A model generated the notes under the pieces. The model ran no database searches and had not been told where the DNA came from. It saw nothing but the letters and a program-made list of their open reading frames with translations. This document shows, piece by piece, positions 49,370 through 61,000 of a stretch of DNA of 64,000 nucleotides. How positions within the stretch are numbered: the stretch's first letter is position 1; every line of letters starts with the position of its first letter. The position numbers and the translations under genes were made by a program. This DNA comes from Helopsaltes ochotensis (lineage: Eukaryota > Chordata > Aves > Passeriformes > Locustellidae). The stretch is taken from positions 62,001 through 126,000 of the forward strand of contig VXBM01000017.1 of assembly GCA_013400155.1 (NCBI GenBank), written 5' to 3'.

Positions 49370-49870
49370 GCCCTAGTAAACCATTTTACTGCAACGTTTG
49401 AAATGGTAGAGTTTACATTTTATTTAATGAATAGTTGCAGAGCATTAAAGCAACATCTCGTTGGCAAAACAGCTCCTTATCCTCGCTTTGTCTCAATTGG
49501 TTTTTTTACATTTCATTTTCAATGACATGTCAGCCGTCTCTCACCAACCTCAAAGGAAAGTTGAATGCGGGGCTTACAAAGTTAAGCTGACATTTGCTCT
49601 CTTCCAATAAAAAATATTTAGTCCATTAAACATAAATACCTGTCATTATGATACATGGACTGGGTACAAGCCTCCCGTTTCCCTCTGATGTTTATTACAT
49701 CCAAACAACTGCAGTGCCTGCATGTTTTCAACTTTAGTGTATTGATTAAACTTTTAAATGGCTGCCATATAACCCAGGGACATCAGGAAGATTAATTTGC
49801 GTCAATGTTCATCTGTAATTCATTAGCCATTTATTCTTTACAACCACATGGGCTATCAAGAAAATGCAGG
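49370..49870. promoter_or_regulatory. Candidate noncoding regulatory element
   Basis: Seen: TGACATGTCA at 49523-49532, a perfect palindrome of two opposed TGACA half-sites of TALE type. Also present are a TGTCATTATGATACATGG block near 49642, TTGATTAAAC near 49742 and TTCATTAGCCATTTATT near 49818. The block is about 500 bases, free of repeats and noncoding. Among the most enhancer-like blocks in the window, but unproven. Confidence 0.38.
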
Positions 49871-52800
49871 CCATTTTTCACTCTGCACAGGCTTGGGAAC
49901 AGATCCTGAAATTTGTGCTGCATACAAATAAGCTCCCCAGGCCCGGCCACTTAAACTGCTTGGCTTTTCAAAAGTTAAAGTTGGGAATAACAGCAGAAAA
50001 AAAGGAACATAAAAAAATCAGAAATGGACAAAATATACGTCCTCAGGGTACTAGGGATTTAACTGAGTTTGTCCACTGTCTTTTCATCCATGGATTATGG
50101 TTTCTTATTTCAGTCAGATTATAATAACTGAAACTTGTTACTGTGCAAAGGCCATAAATAAAATGAGCTGTACCCCCCTCTAATATCTTCGAAGATGCAG
50201 TTACTTGGCGCAAGCTAGAAAGCGGCAGTGAAGTATAAAAAGCTCATGCCTCAAGGAGGTTGTAGCTGTGAATCCAAGAAAAGGATGCAGCTTTAACCAA
50301 CTCTCCCATTAATTGTGGATTCCAGTCTTGCCTTTATTTGGGAAAATGGCCAGCTAAATATTGGTATGTTTCCTTAGGGTAGAAGCAAGCCATCTGGCTC
50401 CTTGATTTGCCCTACTGACCCCCTTGGCACAGTATGAAGTGCATATTAAATAAGGAAAAGGAAAGAGAACAGCCATAAAGCAAACAAAAATGCACATGAA
50501 TTTTACATTTACAACATGGGAAGATCAATGAAATGCATCCTGGTTCCTTTCCTCTCACTACCTATAAATTACGAAGTGGTGTCACTGTGCTAGGTAAAGG
50601 CATAGTGGTACAGCAATAGAGTCATTGAGCCTAATGGTAGTAATCTAGATTCCTAAAATGAAGATCTCATAGGACAAATTCAACAGGTTCCCTGTTGCAA
50701 ACAGGAATAGGAACATATGAGCACCCTGTAACATATACAGAAGTCTTCACATAGGTCTAATACATCACTTACGATGTAATCATCTCTACTTAACAGCTAT
50801 AGTCACTCTACTGCCAATTTAAAATGTGGATTTATGCATAAAAGAAAGAAGGAGATAATTGGCTTCTAAAATCAATCATCAGCTTACTGTTAAATATCCA
50901 CCAGGGTGAAAAGAGCACTGGAGTGAGCATCCTGTTTAGTGTAATCCTCCCAAAGTAAGGCTGATGCCAGATCCAACCTGCCTTGCACCACCCTGGGATC
51001 TCACCACAGGAGGGACATTCTCGGTGGGAAGCAGCAGCTTCTCGTCAAGTCCAAGGAACACACAGGAGACAACCATGTATCAGAAAAACCTGAGCTGTGG
51101 AGCAGCAGTAGATTTTGGCCTTCGCCCTCCAGCAGCTCCAAAGAATTAAATGCTGCCCTGCCATTACCTTATCACCAAAAATCTGCCATTTGGTGCTTGT
51201 CTCTGCAATTTGTGTACCAGTGCTTTAATAGACAATCTGCAGGTGGGATTGCTAAGTGGCATTTCTGTCTGTTGGCTGGCTTGTAAATGCCCCAAAATAA
51301 GTGACCCAAAAAAAAGAAAGAAAATTATGAGATATACGGGGATATACTCAAAGTGGCTTTTAGATATGAGTTTGTATTTTATTACATGCTTGAAATTTAG
51401 ACTGAGTTCATAGAAAGATTCATTACGGTTCATCAGTCTCACAAGCAAACCTGAGCTGATTTGTGGTTTCATTTTGCACAAATGCTTACTTTTAATAGGC
51501 AGGAGAAAATGAAATTATTTTTGGTCAGATATCTGGATTCCTTTGAATCTGAAAGTTGAGTCAAAAAGAATGTTGGGAAGTAAGCCAGTTTCAAAAGCCA
51601 TATGTACGAGCAAAGAAGTCCATTTATCCAAATCTGGATAGCTTTATGCTGTACGCATAACCTGAGTCGCTCTGGTCTGCATCTGCCCCACAGCATAAGA
51701 AGAGAGAAAATCTCAGCTTGAACTTTTTATTTTGGTTTTATCAGCTTTAGCCATACCTTCAAAATAATTTAAATATTACTTGTTTGGAGTAAATTATTTT
51801 TCTACTATGATGGGAGACATACCGGGAACTTCACCAGTGAAAATATGTGGATACCAAGTGAGTTGAAAATATTGCAAAATTTACCTAGTCTAAATAGTAA
51901 AAAGATGCAGTGTTAAAACTGTAACTTAAACTAAGAAAAGCAAATCGTAACACAACTATGGAGTTTCTATCACATCAGAAAAAAAGAGAGCTAGTATGCA
52001 AAAAAAATTGCAGGTGTTCTAGAACAGAGCCGTTATAAATTCAGTAGAAAGCTTTTCAACCTTACTTCTGCAGATACTGAAAGCTACCTCATGGTGCTCA
52101 GTAAACAAAGTGTTTCTTAGAAACTTAATTCTTTGATCTGCTAGCATTAACTTAGAGTAGAACACAGTTAAGATGCAGCCAGAGCTTGGGATTCAGTCCT
52201 TTAAAGTTCCCAGTATAAAATATCTGAAACACCAATGACACTGGAAACACAGTAAAGGAGTAGAAATCCCAAAAGAAGGCTGACCAATCCCAGATTCTAA
52301 TTAAATCTTGACAAATTAGGTACAACAGCCCAGGGGAACATTTGCCATTGTGTTCACACCGTAAAACCTGTGTCCTGGGAATGTCCCTTACAGGCTGCAT
52401 GCCACAGCCCTGTGGCACAGGAGCAGGTTATTGTGGCTCATCACCACACCCCGGCTCTCTCATGCTGCTGGAATCTCCAAATGGGAAGACTAGGTGGCTT
52501 TGAACTCATGCTTACACCGGGGGGACCTAAAGCAGCAAGCTCAGGACTCAGCCATTTGTTTTCATTTTCATATAATGATGTGTCTAGCTCTCATGGTTGC
52601 ACAGAAAACTGTATCAACTCGAACCATATGTTAACTGAGGCAGCAATATGTTCTTAAATTGGCAGACAGCTCAAAATGACAGTTCAGCAAGATGTGAACT
52701 ATTTTCAATCATCTCAAGAGGGTGTTAACTCTAAACCCTAAACATTGCCTGTATATATATTTTGTTAACCATTTCACTACTAAATACCTTAAGCAAGATA

Positions 52801-52944
52801 GCTAAACTGTTCCTCCACACTTCTCCAAGACAGAATATCCCAACTCCTAATTTGAAAGAATGTCTCTATATAAATTGGCCTAGTTACATACTTGGCTCAA
52901 TCATTTTTAACATCTCACAATCAATATATTTATCCTTCCACAAT
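49871..52944. other. Noncoding sequence, no gene seen
   Basis: Unique sequence. Frames at 49864-50124, 51150-51413 (plus), 51164-51481 (minus) and 52370-52657 have no domain. No recognisable repeat. Confidence 0.6.
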
Positions 52945-53070
52945 CATGAGGCAGTGAAGTGCTGTCATCTCCTTTTTACAGATGGAGGAAAAAATGCGAG
53001 AACATGATAAAAAGGAAACAGAACAGAGATCATCTGAGCTTAAGCCTTTTGTCTGAACCAGTAGATTAGC
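52945..53070 (-). repeat. MIR SINE fragment (ancient, probable)
   Basis: On the plus strand 'TCATCTCCTTTTTACAGATGGAGGAAA' corresponds to the MIR antisense block 'attatccccattttacagatgaggaaact'. Further on, 'CTGAACCAGTAGATTAGCC' resembles the antisense 5' end 'cttaaccactatgctat'. The order is right and the spacing plausible; divergence is high. Confidence 0.5.
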
Positions 53071-53867
53071 CTTTCCTTTTACACGGAAATTATGTGGAGA
53101 CAGCGAAAAATCCGCTGAATTAAAGTAAGTAAAAGAGGCTGAATATTTAAGAGTAGCATTATCCATATATGTAGCAGATTTATTTTTTAAAAGGTTGTGT
53201 GCAGTTCAGTTTAAATTAATTCAGTTCTTTCACTGAACGCCACAGAATTTTCAAGGATTTGCTCAAATTTAAGGCCAGCTTACCACAGAGCACAGAATCT
53301 TTTGCCCTTACCTCTAGCTGGTCAGTTTTATTAATACAGTGTCTTAGCTTTAGGCCATAGTACACAATAAAATAAAAAGGAGTAATTCAAATTTTAAATC
53401 TTGCAGCAGTTGGCCAAATAAGCACCGGATCTGGATTAGTAACATTTTTAAGATCATATGTGCCTAAAAAATGCACAAAAAGAAAATAATAAGAGTTAAA
53501 AATACTTTTTATAGGTCTCAATACTATTCTTGCTCTTGTTTGTTTTTTGGGTGCGTTTTTTTTTTATGGGGGGGGGGGGTGCTTTGTTTTGTTTTTTTGT
53601 GGCAAATCAGGCCAATGGTGTGGCAGGCAGTGTAATTGAAACAGTTTTCCTACCCAGAAAGTATTTCAGGTTTTGAGTCACGGCAGTAAATGCATCTCAT
53701 CCAGGTTTGGAAGTTAGCTATTTATTACTCAGGTGACAATATAGGTTACAAGAAAGTATACAGTAAGAAAAATCTTCAGCCTGACTGGACTGTATGGGCA
53801 AAGATAGCTCTGTCTCTTGATACCAGCCCAAGTCACTTTCAAACAACTAACTGCAAAAACTCTGTCT
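53071..53867. other. Noncoding sequence with poly-T/poly-G
   Basis: T10 at 53556-53565 and G12 at 53568-53579 separated by AT. Nothing else recognised. Confidence 0.6.
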
Positions 53868-53935
53868 AGTTTGTGAAGTATTTTGTGATGAAAGGCACTC
53901 TACACATGTAAAATATTATTACTACATTTGCAAAA
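53868..53935 (+). repeat. L2/MIR-type 3' tail fragment
   Basis: 'TTTGTGAAGTATTTTGTGATGAAAGGCACTCTACACATGTAAAATATTATTACTAC' in outline matches the sauropsid L2-type tail 'tgtaaagcgctttg...gatgaaaggcgctatataaatgcaaaatattattatt'. Such tails end L2 LINEs and the SINEs that use them. Only the 3' end is recognisable; the upstream part is too diverged. Confidence 0.55.
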
Positions 53936-53989
53936 TGAAATTTCTAAGAGAAAAAGCACAGAACACGCCAACAACAATAAAGCAATCAA

Positions 53990-54023
53990 TTGCAATAGGA
54001 TGCAATAACTTGCAATAAATTGC
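53990..54023. repeat. Degenerate tandem array of TTGCAATA
   Basis: TTGCAATA or TGCAATA occurs at about 53990, 54001 and 54010, followed by a final TTGC at 54020-54023, giving a loose 10-11 base period. The word resembles a C/EBP half-site pair. Could be slippage or a binding array. Confidence 0.6.
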
Positions 54024-55202
54024 TTTGTAGACAAGGATTAAATTGTTTCAGCACCAGCCACCCAATCCAACTTAACTAACAAAGGGAAAAAAGAAATGAG
54101 AAACATTTGCTTAAAAAGCTCATAACTGTCAATGTGTTCAGAACACCAGCATGTCCTGCTACACCTAATACCTTTGTCAAGGTGGCCTATCTGGAACTAC
54201 TCTTTCCCATTCCCTGCAGACTTAAGCTGCAGAGTTTCCCTGCAGACTCCCAGTGTATTTGCCAGCACTGGATCTCTGCTTGGGGTCTGAGTTTGAGACA
54301 ATCCAGACCCACACGGACAGCCCCCCTTCTCCCGCCCCCCTTCAGCATCACTCATCGCAGCTTAAGCTTGTCTGCTCTGCACTGGCAGTGACCTGGATGT
54401 TGCACATGCTACAGTGCAAGAGGAGAACAATACCGGCACTGAGACTGCTCCTGTGATGTTGGTTTTTCATAAAGATGTGCTTAACGTTCTTCCAACAACA
54501 TTATTGTTATAATATTTTTTCTGTGCTCTGATTCTACAAATCAGCGTTACATTATACTGAAGAAGAAGTGTATTTGGTCTTAAATCCTTGTATTAAGCAT
54601 TCTGTTTGAACAATAGATTTAAGAGATTTGGTTTGCTATTCCACAAGATATTTTAATAAATCAGCATCTTAATTCCTAATACTTTCTTCTATTAACACAT
54701 AAGATTTTAACTTTCTCTTCTCCACATTGTTACATGCTACTTTAAGTGATGTCAAAACTGAGTCTCAAAATGACAGTACCAAGCATCCAGGAGAGGGATG
54801 ATTGTCCATTTACATGATGGCCTTTGCCTTCCTCTATGTAAGACTGGAAAATTAGTACAAACATTTGGTAGCAGACTGTAGAGTTATCATTCATCTCCAT
54901 TTCCATGGGACAGATCAGTTAAAGCCTTGGTTGTACACAGAGCATTAAAAACACTGTTGCATGTTAAGTAATAACATGGCACCATGATGCAAAGTGGTGA
55001 CTGAACCACCCTTTGGGGTGCAGTTACAGGAAGGCTTTACACTGTGTAGCAGGATTGTATGTTTTTAATTGCTGATCACTCTGCTGCAACATGACTTATG
55101 AAAACAACTGCATGTTAAACCATGAGTGTCAAAGACAACCTTATGAACATTCACAGGATGAGTTTTCAAATGAATTGAAAGTATTTTATAATTAAATTTA
55201 CA
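54024..55202. other. Noncoding sequence, no gene seen
   Basis: Unique sequence; two overlapping frames at 54107-54456 lie in a short pyrimidine-rich stretch and show no domain. Confidence 0.6.
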
Positions 55203-55247
55203 AGAGCCCCTAAATCCCAGTTTTAACTAATTTAGGTGCTTTAGAGG
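55203..55247. repeat. Ancient short palindromic repeat
   Basis: AGCCCCTAAAT (55205-55215) and ATTTAGGTGCT (55230-55240) form inverted arms matching at 10 of 11 positions. The 'TTTAGGTGCT...CCTAAATCCC' words belong to an old sauropsid palindromic repeat in which 'ttaggcgcctaa' words recur. Confidence 0.5.
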
Positions 55248-56264
55248 AAAAAAATATACACATAGACCTAAACATAGGAAGGTCTTAGACTGGTGAGAAG
55301 AGAACCACTTCTGCCTTCTTATATTAACAGCACAACATTCCTGTAACAAGACTGAAAAGAAAGAGGCTAGACCTGTGTTCTGCAATATGCTGCAATGCTG
55401 GTCCACAGACCCCCCTCTCTACTGGGAAGAAACAACTTTCTACTCCCCTTCTTTGACCACCTGGGCAAGAAGCTGCACAGACTCCGTAGGGACAAGCTCA
55501 ACTCTCATGGTTCCTCATGGGGCACATATTTTCCCAGCTGGAGTGTGGCCTGGAATCAGGACAACTGGGCACATCGCTGAGCACTGTAACCCCCAGTGTG
55601 ATGGAGAACTAACAGGATTCTCAACAGATTATGGTGTGACAGAGGAGGAATAAAATCAATTGCCAGATAGCGCTGGAGTGATAGAGGAAAGCCCTGTTTG
55701 ATACCACACATTCAGATCCAACCCTGTGACTAGCATGCAGTTCCCCTTCTGGCCAGTGTTTTGGAGTGAATGTGTCTGTGACTGCCATGAATTGTGTGCT
55801 GCCCACTCAGACATGCACTATTACTCTCAAAAGCCTTGGAATTTGCAAACCACAAGACGCCAAGGAAGGACTCAGCCATCAGAGCCTCAGTGCTTTCAGA
55901 ATGGCAGCTTCTGCTGACAGGTACAGCAGCAGAGCGTTAAGTGCTTAGGCAACTTCACCAATGAAGACATAGACACCACGAGGCTTCCAGTTACTTATGC
56001 ACATGTTTAAGGTTTTATGCATTGTTATCTGCTTTTAAAAGCTCGAATCACAATCATCTTGCCCTTAGAGCCTAGTGCTTAGACACTTTAAAAATACCTG
56101 CCCCAAGACATGTATTTGTGTGTGTGTATATATATATATATGTGTATCTAGAGAGAGTATGTGTATATATCTATCTCCTGCATACTTAGCTACTTCTACT
56201 GCCTTCACAAGGAGTTGGTGCCATTGGAAAATGAGCTCACTACATTAGTCACATAAGCTGGGAT
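55248..56264. other. Noncoding sequence, no gene seen
   Basis: A less AT-rich stretch at about 55370-55940 carries several overlapping frames (for example 55375-55653) without domains. A (TG)n(TA)n microsatellite lies at 56117-56147. Confidence 0.55.
56117..56147. repeat. (TG)n(TA)n microsatellite
   Basis: Alternating TG (56117-56126) followed by TA (56127-56140) and a final TGTGTAT. Confidence 0.9.
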
Positions 56265-56348
56265 TTACAGCTCAGGTTCTCAAAAGAACTTAGCAGTACA
56301 ACTATGTTGGATATTCAGAAGGCTTAACTCCCATTAGGCAATGAAAAG
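56265..56348. repeat. Ancient sauropsid repeat fragment
   Basis: 'GGTTCTCAAAAGAACTTAGCA' in outline, followed by 'CTTAACTCCCATTAGGCAATG', resembles the old repeat 'attttcaaaagtgcttagca...aactcccattgaagtcaatggga' common in reptiles and birds. Divergence is high; not coding. Confidence 0.5.
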
Positions 56349-58016
56349 AAGCAGCCAGCATCAAAAAACACTGTGTCCAGCAGCCTACACTGCTCTTCAT
56401 TGACCAAAGAAACTAGAAAATGGGCTCCAATAAAATTGCCAAATTTACCTTAATTAATATGTTTCCTTAATGTGCCATTACTCAAATTCAAAACCATTTG
56501 AAGTTTATTGCCTGTTCATGGCACCCTGAAGAGGGGTTTTATTTGCTGAGCATTCGGAGCTTACAGTGCTCTCAGTGAGAGATACTATATTAATTTCCCC
56601 ACATCCTGGGTAACCAGTCTCACCTTCCAGAGAAGGCCTACATTTTCTCTAGTCTTTCTTTTCTGGAAAGGAAATCTGGTCCTCATTCATATGCTTGCAA
56701 ATATCACTCAATGTTTGTGTATTTATGTTAAGAAACAAATTATTTGGATAGTTTGGCTGTGGTCTAAAGCATTTATAACTAAAGATTTTTATTCTGACAC
56801 AGCCTAGTCACTAGTTCCAAAACTCAGGATTAAAATCTCTGGATTTTAATGGTTATCACCAGCTGAAAACCTTTCAAGAGCAATACGGACACATGATAGT
56901 GGAGAAAAGGTAGATGCAGCATTGAAGATTTAAAGCATCAAAAATGTTTTAAAAACTGAGTGTTCATGTGGTATCTGTGACAAACTGGTGTTTAAAAAGC
57001 GAGGGGAGAAGAGACTAGTGAGCCAAGAGGAAAAGCTGGTCTTTGAATCTATGTTCGTAACTAATTTGTTTCGAATTCTGCCACAGTCTTACATGTGAGA
57101 AATGACATTAAGGGCAAGGGGTGATAGTGCAGAGATAAAGCAACAAGAAGGTATTCAAAATACTTGCCAAGAAAAAAGCACTCATCTGATAAAAATTTAG
57201 ACAGGAAGAACGCCAAAAAGCAGGAAAGACACAACGGAGAGATTTGATGAGGTGATTGCTGCTGCAGTTGTCAGGCTTGTCAGTAGAAAGGGGATGCCAG
57301 ATTTTAACTCAAAAATAGTGTCAGCTTAAAAGTTGCCTTTTTTTCACCACATGTTTCTAATTAACATAACATTAGGAACTTACTTCTGGCAACTATAAAT
57401 AAAACTGTTTGGGACTTAGTGTAAAAGATTAGGTAGAAGAGTTTTTCAATATCTTAAAATAGAGAAAGAAAAAAAACTCTGTTATGAAGAGAAAACTCCC
57501 AAGTTGTGCCACAATCCAACAATAACCTCAAGATGCTTTTGAATTTGAATAATGGAGCATTTAAAAAAACCACTCATTAAGTGAAATTTGACAACTTTAG
57601 CAAAGCCATTTATCTGTTTTACCTTGAACAAATTTTATGAGATGTACTTCATATTAACTACAGTACTTAAGAAAAATACAAAAAATGAAGCTCCTCTTAC
57701 CACTGAAAATATGTGACAGACTGAAACCTAATCTTATTTTGCATTCACAATTTTTGCAATCCTACCCTTTACCACCGTTGCACATATTTTTAAATATCCT
57801 ACCCCAACTCCTCTTTTGAAGAAATTTACTATATTACATCTCATGCATGTGTTTGCCTAAATCTTAGGCACACTGAGAGACTACAGTCTTGACTGGAAGA
57901 AGACACACAAAACAAGTTACTGAAATGCCCTTTTATGTTAGTATGAGGATGTTTCTAACACTAGGGCCAGCCTTTGGGATTGGAAAAGGCAAGTCAAAAG
58001 GACAGGTTTTCAATTT
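56349..58016. other. Noncoding AT-rich sequence, no gene seen
   Basis: Unique AT-rich sequence without a recognisable frame or recent repeat. Confidence 0.6.
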
Positions 58017-58088
58017 ACAGCCTGGATCTTCAGCTGGGGTTAGTTGCAAGACTTGGCTGATTTACACAAGGCAAGAATCTGGAGCCAT
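58017..58088. repeat. Ancient palindromic (MITE-like) repeat
   Basis: Left arm 'CTGGATCTTCAGCTGGGGTTA' in outline and right arm 'GCTGATTTACACAAGGCAAG...TCTGGA' follow the sauropsid palindrome 'ggatcctcagctggtgtaaatc...gatttacaccagctgaggatc'. The arms have drifted from each other, but both match the family. The small plus-strand frame at 57889-58101 runs through it and is therefore not a gene. Confidence 0.55.
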
Positions 58089-61000
58089 GTTTTCACTCTA
58101 ATGAGGTCATAATTTAAATAAAAAAAAAGAAAAAAGGGGAAAAAATTAAATTTAAACAGGCATTTCCAGGCTAACAAGAATAACACCCCTGGGGACTAAT
58201 GAAGTCAATGAGGTTTATAAATCACAGGTTTATAACACATCCATAGTAAATCTCTTCTATGTAAGAACAGAAAAGACACTGTCATATTATCTAAGCCTCT
58301 TCAAATTCAGCAGCCAGCCAATAATGTGTTTAATTACTATATGCAGTGAAGCCATACACACACCCTACCCACCCTCAGCCTGTTAAAAGGTCTATTCAAA
58401 ATTCTGCAAGCCAAATGAAAACTTTCAGCACAGTAGACAAATATGTGCATTGTTACATGGTTTCTCATTTTCCACAGACTAAATATCCACATCTTCACTA
58501 GGCACAATTGATTTGGCTCTGGACAGAATTACAGGTGGGCTGAAAACACTGGATGTAGCTGAGGACCGGGAGCCATTTAAACAAGGTACAGGCCCATTCA
58601 AAAATTAAGTGCATGATTCTACTTCTCTGGTTCTTGTTGAAATGATTTAACAGCAGTTGAAATAATTTTAATTAACACATGAAGAGAATGGCTGGTGCTC
58701 AGAGGAGGTTTCTCTTTATTCCTTGATAGGGTGGGGATGCATCATGTTCTTCTGCCTTTCAGGTTAGCAGATTACTTTGCTGCTGGAAACAACAAGCAGA
58801 GGAGGAAATAAAGATTTGTCCATAGCCTATTGACCTTCATTCAAAGGAAGAATATACCATGGATATCATGTTTCCTTCATTATGTCTGGAAATGAGATAC
58901 GTGGAAGCATTTTTAGAGAGAGAGAGAGAAATCACCTACAATCACAAAGCTTCAGGATAACCCTGAATGTTCTCAGGGTCAGAAGAAAATATATTCTGAT
59001 TAATGGTACATAAGCAGACACTAGAAATGTGACTGTATCTATTTTCAGATTTCTTTTTTCCTGGAGAAGAGACAAGCACCAAATAAAAGGAAACAACAAT
59101 GGACGTGATAGCCAATGGAATAAGAGAAAGGAAAGCACAGCTACATCTTGCAACAAACGGTAAGGGAAGGCCAGGTTATTACACTATTAGAGAAACAGCA
59201 GCAGTTTTGACGTGCACCTAAACTAGTCAGTTTGTCAGTTGAGAAATGCTTTTAGCTTTGGTGCTGTTCCATTTTAATGCTGCTAAACTGCTTTCAGAAC
59301 TTAAGCAGATTTGGATATACTTCGCAGCATGTATAAAGTCAATGAGCTTGGGAAATCAAGATTTGAGCGAGCTGTTGTTAGTGAACTTTGGTGAGTGGCC
59401 CAACTGAGACACCCCCTACAAGCCCTTTCCTCCAGTAACTCAGATTCTGCCTCTTGCTAAAACCAAATGCTCATTGCTATCCCGGCACACGTGGCGCTGC
59501 TGAGAATGAACACACAGAAGCAGATCATTTCATGATGATGATGTTCCACATCCAGGACAATATTGACTTTTACAGAGTTGTGTCCTCTCTGAGCCTATCA
59601 ATCCTGTGAGCCAGGACAAACGGCCACAAGAGAAAAGCCTGTGCCTAGTTAGGATGCTAATCCCCATTCCAGTTTTTAACCGCTTTTGACATCCTTTGGT
59701 GAGGGTCACTATCATTACATCTCAGATAGTGGAATGGCCTGTGCAAGACCCATAATCTGCTTCCCTACAAAGTCAGCTGATTGAATTGGCAAAATCTTCA
59801 ACAGTGAGGTGAGCTGACCTCTTCCAGCTTAGCTGTGACCCAGTTTAGCCTTCTGATTTTGCCCACAATTTGTAACACTGAAAACCAGTGCAGATGTTTC
59901 TGTCCTGGCCATCACACCACAGATTTATCTTGTAGTGTTCAAGGAGATGGTGTGTCTAGATTTAGAAAAATCCCATCTGTTGTCTTCACTGGAAAGATAT
60001 ATCCATATTTGCATAGCCCTCTCAATAAAAGATAATGCAGGAAAGGTTTCCATCGCAACCTTGCCACAAAAAGGTCAAGAACTTCAAGAGACCATAACAA
60101 CAGTGTGATATGAAACAACTCTCACCCAAAAGTAAGAAGGCATCTCAATACAGCATAACGCTCTTTTGAGCTGGTGGGGAGGAAAACTGCAAGCTTGCAG
60201 TAAGGAGTCAGTTATTGCCTTTGCTACAATGTGTATTACATAGCATTATGCAATGTTACATTCACTCCAGTACCGGGGTTTGGTTCTGTTTCCTTAGTTC
60301 CACCATACATTTTAATTTCCTTTTTACCTCACAATTATGTTCCCTTCTTTCCCACCCACAAATGGAATAACTCCCATGTTTTTCTCATACAGCCATGCAG
60401 AAGACCAAAAAGAAATGTACTTATATGATCATACCAACATGCACTTTATTTACATTACTTTGTGAAAAGGCCAGTTTTCTTTAGCCAAGAAAGTAATGCT
60501 CCACTTTTTTCAGCATTTGCCACACCCTCAATGTCCAGATATTTCGACACTTAGCTCTAAATATTTACCAGTCCTTGTGATATAGCACTACAGACTGGTG
60601 TTCACCTCTTATCTCCTGCAAAACCCCCATAGCAATCTTTAAAGACACTAATGATGAAAAATTAGAGGCCTTACAGAATGAGAACGAGAGCTGACCTTTG
60701 CCAGTGTGAACTGCCCATGCTTGAATGGAGTTCTGTGCACATTCAGCAAAACTTTTCAAGCCTGTACAGCTTTGGTAGATGGCCAATATTATCCTAGCAT
60801 TGCTTTTCAGAATAAAATTGACAATCTTTAATCCTAATTTGAGTTCATTGCACAGCACAGACATTTGGGATTGTGCCATTGTGTAGTAAATTGTACTCCA
60901 GCTAAGTGAAAAGATGAGAGAAAGAAATACTTGCACTTGGATTTTTAAGGCCAATGCAGAACAACCTTTTCCTTTATAATCTAGCTTGAGTAAGGATGAA

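Noticed and set aside
55375..55950. Possible exon or pseudogene in a GC-richer stretch with several open frames
   Set aside because: The frames overlap one another in different phases and none shows a domain or plausible splice boundaries with coding on both sides.
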